Assembly (NCBI GenBank): GCA_965153455.1
Contig: OZ234494.1
Coordinates: 14,818,001-14,882,000 of the forward strand
Direction of reading: 5' to 3'
DNA length: 64,000 nucleotides
Origin: Sphagnum compactum
Lineage: Eukaryota; Bryophyta; Sphagnopsida; Sphagnales
Made by a program: the position numbers and the translations under genes. The notes beneath the pieces were generated by a model. That model saw only the letters and a list, made by a program, of their open reading frames with translations, searched no databases and was not told where the DNA came from. This document shows positions 58,896-64,000 of the stretch, in pieces; within the stretch, counting starts at the first letter, position 1, and each line of letters starts with the position of its first letter.

Positions 58896-61800
58896 TTGTG
58901 TATATATAGATACATAAATACATGGGTTCTTCATCTTTTTGTTTGCTAGTACAAAAAATAGTCTTGTGTAGTGTTGTCTTCTAGTGGGGAAGGGATCTTT
59001 TTTTCTTGTGATGCTCAGACAAGCCATCTGTAAATTATGCTTTTTTTAATAATTTTTTAAGTGGCAAGTTGTACTTCATTGCTTTATAAAGCTTGGGGCT
59101 GGCCCACCTTCTAATACTTAAAAACTCTGACAATAAAAAAAAAGGTACTTGGTATCTCCCCCCAAAACCATTTTTTTAAAATTAGAAAAAAAAGGAATTG
59201 GCAAGAAATTGTAATGTTAAAAAGGGCATTTGGGGTGTGTCATGGACTATGGCTACCCTTTGTTTAACTCCCACACTTTGCTTTCATATTCAGATGCTGG
59301 GTTGCCCAAAGCTTTAAACTTGTTTTTCCAAAAGCTTTGGGTGTATATTAAGGGGCTTCAAACATTCCCATGGGATTTGTGGCATCAAAAGAAGTGTTCC
59401 TTTTCTTTGGAAATAAAGTTGGATTCAAGGTTCATTTCTTTCTTTTTTTTTTCCATGGAGAAAAAGAACATGGAAAAAGATGAGAGGGGGGGGAGGTGGG
59501 GAAGACTAAGGCTACCTCCCCTTTGCTGACTAACCCTTTTCCATCTCTTCAAAAGTCTTTCTTGCAATAAAAGTTTGGCAGGTTTTAGTCAACATTTATA
59601 CATAATACTAAAATAGACTCAATTATTTTTGCCATGATATTATTGTTAGCCATTATTTATTATATGCCATAACTAACTTGTGAACTCATTGACCAAATAT
59701 GGGTCTTGACTCTTGAGGAGTGTTGAGCATGTATATGCATGGATTGTTAAATATATGATCCTCTTAGAGGGTATAGCCTAAACATCACATTTCAAAGAAA
59801 GCTGAAACTCTTTGCATTCCTTAATTCCTTATAAAATTTTATATGTTGTACAACCATGGCAAGTTCAACATTTTAGTGTCCAATGAAATTTTTGGGGGGG
59901 AGGGGGGGGGAAGGGGCAAGGGATGGGATCCAATGTCAAAAAAGAGAGAATATTCCAAAATATTCTCTAGTTTCCTTCTTATAAAAAAAATTCTTTGAAA
60001 AACTAATTTTAATGAAAATTTCAACACTTTTGAAAGTAACATAATACATGTCATAACTGCCAAGTTACTAGGGTATAATGACAAAGTTGAACACAGTTGC
60101 AAAATTGGCACAAGAGTGTGTGAGAGAAAGAGAGAGTTGGGAGTGAGAGAGAGAGAGAAGAGAGAGAGGAGAGGGGTGGGTGAGGAATCGAGAAAGGGAA
60201 CAATTGTGGTTGAACTCCAATGATGACGGGATGTGGGAGATACATCTGAACTGCATTACAATCTGCCACCAAAGATCAATCCGAGCACAACCACAGCTGA
60301 ACAGCCCCATTGAAACTAACACCAACTTCTTTGCTCAATATGTAATCACAAACTGGTTTGCATTGAATTAGTTATGGGGACTGCTAATAGTAAGCTTGGC
60401 ATCTTGATCAGCAAACGTGTATGGTGGAGCCACCAACTGAATGTATATGAAGAGCCTCTCCACAAGGTAGACTTGATGTAGTCAATGTTTACATTTAACA
60501 CTGTGGCAATGGGATCCCTGAGCTCTCTTCCATCTTGGGATCTGTAGTCAATAAGCTGCACCAAGATATGGTAAGCATAGAAGGAGCAGTAGATGTCAGA
60601 CAACCAAGTCCATCATAGCCTACATTTGTGCTGAAATCATCTTTGCTGCAGATGAAGCTGACAGAAGTGACTTTCTTGGACAGTCCAGACAGCATGAGAT
60701 CCAGTCTGGATGCTCAAAACACATAGGTGGATATTTTTTCACATTTGTAACTATGTGGTGGGTGCAAAAACAACTGCTGCATCTCAGTTTTAAGGTGACA
60801 GCTTCATGGCAAATTGTCTGGTATTCAAGACACAAATACCTAAGACTGAATGAATAGATTAAGATGAAGCAACCCGAAAGAGAGATTCTACATGCACCTC
60901 TAGACATGCAAGAAAACAGCCTGATGAAGGGAAGGGAGAGGAAAGAAACCACACCAGTTTTCAAAGGCAGTTTCCTTTGTACACTGCATTTCAACATCTC
61001 AGAAGGCTGAACCAAACACCCCACAGGTTTGTGATTTCTGTGTAGAATTGTAGACAAGAAGTTGGTGTTTGGAAGAAAAGAGTTCCCAGAAACAAATCAG
61101 GAAGATCATACAGGCCATTTGGTATCAAGTTAATAAGGTCAGAGTATCATGGTAAGCCCCCTTTCACTGAGCTGGTATGACCACCATTCTCATGTAGCCT
61201 TCCTTGGTACCATCCCCATTGCTCTTCCTCAAACTCTCCTCATGCTAAGTACAAATTGCATTCAAACCAGAAGAGAGAGATCCAGACAGGCATACAGATA
61301 CAGGAGGAAATGACTGCAATTACTGCAGCCTCGTCACAATGACCAACCCAGTTAGGAGGTTGCATGATAGATTCACAAAAACCCAGCATCATACCCACAG
61401 GGTTTGATTCTATAATCAGATGATGCTCAAGTCAAAACAGGGCTTACTGGTTTACAGCTCAAAAGCACAAACAACCATGCAGCAATTCTCTGACCAGACT
61501 TATTGCTGAACCAAAGTACTACAAAGCAACAAATGAAGAAAACTGGCTGAAAAAAAACCAACATAGATCAAAAAGATATGACAGTCAAAACAAGAGATGG
61601 TAAAGAACAAGAGTGACAGTCAAGAACAAGCCCCAACCCTGAAAAGGAGCTGACAGCAGCAGCAGCAGCAAAGGGTTTACATAGCTCCCCATTGAGGACC
61701 CGCACCAACACTTCAGAGAGAGAAAGTCATCATCTTCTTCCCATGCAGACTAAAAATCAATGATACTCCGACCACAACAATACAAGGTCGTATAACCCTT

Positions 61801-62178
61801 CTTAAAAATATGATTAATGAACAGTTGAACAAACTTGGCCAACCATTGTGGCCACAAAACCTTGAGGTGCTAATTGAGCTTCTTTATGTTACAAATTCAA
61901 TGCACCATCTCAGCAGCCGAATGGGTATAGATTTTGATTGTTCACAACAAAGTCCAACACAATCGCAAAGTGGGGCACTGACTGACAGACTGACTGACTG
62001 ATTGACTGACAGACAGACAGCTGTTACATTGCAGCAGATTAAGAAAAAAAAGAGTAAAATTTTTTAAAAGCCAAAATTGCATCTGACTCCTCGGTCTCTG
62101 GTTGCATAGCAATCACGTAACCTGAGCCAGGAGAGCCCCTCGCCCCCGCTGCCACTACAGGCGAGTAGTACATGAGTC
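58896..62178. other. Gene-free region, probably including the IDD 3' UTR near its right end
   Basis: A GAGA-rich run lies at 60119-60176 and a G tract at about 59892-59912. Composition becomes less AT-rich from about 60200, suggesting decayed genic sequence. The last several hundred bases before 62179 are probably the IDD gene's 3' UTR (with GACTGACTGACTGA near 61980-62020). No gene could be supported. Confidence 0.45.
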
Positions 62179-63960
62179 CTAGGAAGAAGCATCCCATGAT
62201 TTCCCTGGAGAATGACCACTGGCACCAACTGACCGCAAGTTCTCTCTTTGAGTGAAGAAAGCTCCAAGGTCTACCCCTGGACCTAATGATGTGATACTAG
62301 CCAAGTCTCGTTGAGACAGTGTCCGTCCCATACCTCCAACAGCACCAGCCATTCCACTAGCTCCACCAACCCCCAAAAAGTCATGTGTAAATCTGTCGCT
62401 TCCATCTTCCCCTCTTGTTGAACCACCACCAAGGCCTGGCAGCATTGACGATGGTCCCATACTGCCACCTTGAGATACTGGACCGGCAGCAGCAGCAGCT
62501 GCTGGGTGGTGGTAGGGACTATGCCCCCCACCACCCATGACATCATTTGTTGAAATCCTATGATGATGACGATGATTACCACCAGGAGGCATCATTCCTC
62601 CCACGTTGCCAGAATTAGGTCCAGCAAAGAGCGAAGGCATATTGCTCAGGGATCCTGCAGCAAACAGACCTGCACCTCCTGATAAAGAGTTCATGAAGTC
62701 CTGTACCCCTGCAGCATGATGATCATTGGACCTTCCTTGATTGCCACCTCCAAAGTTTGACACACCCATTGATGCACCACCCACTACTGGAGAAGCTGAC
62801 GGTACTTCAACTTGCCGTCTCATCTGTAAGGGCTGAACCATGCTCGCCTTGTTCGGTGGAATCTCATTTGCCCTGCCTTGATCTTGTCGTTGTCCTTGCC
62901 AGAGTGACATAGAGCTTGAATCTCCCCCACCAAATCCTAAGCCTCGTAGCATAGAATTACTGGCAGTTGCACCCATCTGTGCTGCCTTCTGTAGCAGAGC
63001 TGTTGCTGACATCTGAGCAGTTGCTGTGTGTTGTTGTTGCTGTTGCTGCTGCTGCTGTTGTTGCTGGTTGAAGAGCAAAGATCCTGAGGGTACACTGCCT
63101 ATTCCGTTGTTATAAATTGAGGAAGAACAGCTTGACAAGCCTGTGGCAGTGGAGGACAAAGACAATCCAGCTGTTGCAGAACCTCGCTCTGTTTGATTGG
63201 CACCAGCTGTGAAGTCTGAAAACCCAGATATGCCCATCCCCATGCTTGTTGCACCACTGTTTCCTGGATGCGTGCCATGCAATCCTGGCATAGTCCCACC
63301 GGAAGAAAACAGATGAGCAAACAGGCTCCCAGTTGCAGATGAAACCATTGGTAGAAGTCCTCCTCCTCCGCTGGAAGAAGGCCTGGGAGCTTGTGGAACA
63401 TCATACTCGAGAGGATTCAGAATCCCTGGCACTCCTCCCACCCCCATGTATAGTCTTAGAAGGTTGCATAAGAAAAGAAGAAGAAGAAGAAACATGTGAT
63501 CCATGAAACAAACAACTGCACATGTTGTGAACCAGGAAGAGGAAGACCTTGGCCTGGACCAGATCCTAACCACAATGACAGTCTAGGAGCTGCACCTGAA
63601 GTGGTTGGAGCATTTCCGACAGCTTGACCCCAGCGTGGTGGCAGCAATGAAAGCCCTCCTCCACCCCCTCCACCTCCTTCGCCTAGCCTTCCTAGGCCTG
63701 CAGCCACGGAAGATGGCAGACCTGGCCTCATTGATCCTCCACCACCTATGGATGCCAAAGAGTCTCCCCCCCCATTCACCTGTCCCAAATTGTTGTTTCC
63801 ATGGGGAGAGGAAGGTGGTACGCCACTGAGGATTGACATGGATGGTCCTACCACCACCATACTGCTGTCTCCTCCATGTTTCCCTGCCGCTGAGACTCGA
63901 GCACTCTCCTCTGCCAAGGCATCACAAAAGGCTCGATGGGTAATGAAACTGTCTCGCCTG
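62179..63960 (-). CDS. INDETERMINATE-DOMAIN C2H2 transcription factor, 3' exons (partial)
   Basis: Nuclear DNA-binding regulator of the plant-specific IDD family (which includes MAGPIE, JACKDAW and NUTCRACKER). The exon starts at 63960 after an AG acceptor and opens with SRRDSFITHRAFCDALAEE, the conserved end of the fourth IDD zinc finger; earlier fingers and the start codon lie beyond the right edge. Then come Gly-rich stretches and RLSLWLG. A short intron between about 63545 and 63440 is needed to change frame; one phase-compatible choice is donor at 63513 and acceptor ending at 63455, only 59 nt, and others are possible. The last exon holds NPLEYDVPQAP, a poly-Gln tract (63029-63066), the conserved MSATALLQKAAQMG motif (from 63012) and HDFLGVG (about 62370-62390), the family TRDFLG motif. 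The stop is just above 62178. Family assignment is firm; subgroup and intron borders are not. Confidence 0.9.
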
Positions 63961-64000
63961 CTCATGACCCCCAAACCCACATATGCATCCCACTTCCCAT

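Noticed and set aside
60346-60700. Minus-strand exon-like text LIDYRSQDGRELRDPIATV after a good acceptor, faintly bromodomain-like
   Set aside because: Too short, no flanking exons in phase and no completed domain; could be chance in decayed genic sequence.
63099-63829. Plus- and minus-strand alternative ORFs over the IDD exons
   Set aside because: Shadows of the IDD reading frame with no motifs of their own.
1-64000. tRNA, rRNA or CRISPR array
   Set aside because: No cloverleaf-capable tRNA with both boxes, no conserved rRNA sequence and no regularly spaced short repeats with unique spacers were seen.

Overview
The window reads as nuclear DNA of a land plant or close streptophyte relative. 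It is AT-rich, its genes are split by GT-AG introns, and it carries three recognisable plant genes: an LRR receptor-like kinase, the spliceosome assembly factor AAR2, and the 3' part of an INDETERMINATE-DOMAIN (IDD) C2H2 transcription factor. The lineage cannot be fixed from the sequence. Large gene-free stretches full of old repeats suggest a repeat-rich genome.

Layout: 1106-9278 (minus) is a 19-exon LRR receptor kinase whose frame I followed through every junction (899 codons plus stop). It contains a tandem duplication of two LRR exons. 9.3-28 kb has no gene; it holds a 38-bp-TIR MITE, an old fold-back element, dispersed repeat pairs, tandem duplications and one GC-richer island. 28315-34359 (plus) is AAR2 in 13 exons (434 codons plus stop). 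34.4-41.6 kb is gene-free with microsatellites and poly-C tracts. 41608-45124 is a GC-rich Tc1/mariner-type DNA transposon with a decayed transposase on the minus strand. An 881-bp hAT-type element (42912-43792) is nested in it, bounded by an exact 8-bp target duplication; removing it and one duplication copy restores the transposase frame. 45.1-62.1 kb is gene-free, with tandem and dispersed repeats, a possible tRNA-derived SINE cluster and microsatellites. 62179-63960 (minus) is the C-terminal part of an IDD protein whose first zinc fingers lie beyond the right edge.

The three host genes have unrelated jobs (cell-surface signalling, U5 snRNP assembly, transcription) and do not look like a co-operating cluster. 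I found no convincing new biological system. The most informative structure is the two-step transposon insertion: a Tc1/mariner element at a TA site, then a hAT element inside its transposase gene, with the transposase otherwise damaged only by stop codons that could come from C-to-T changes. No tRNA, rRNA or CRISPR was found.
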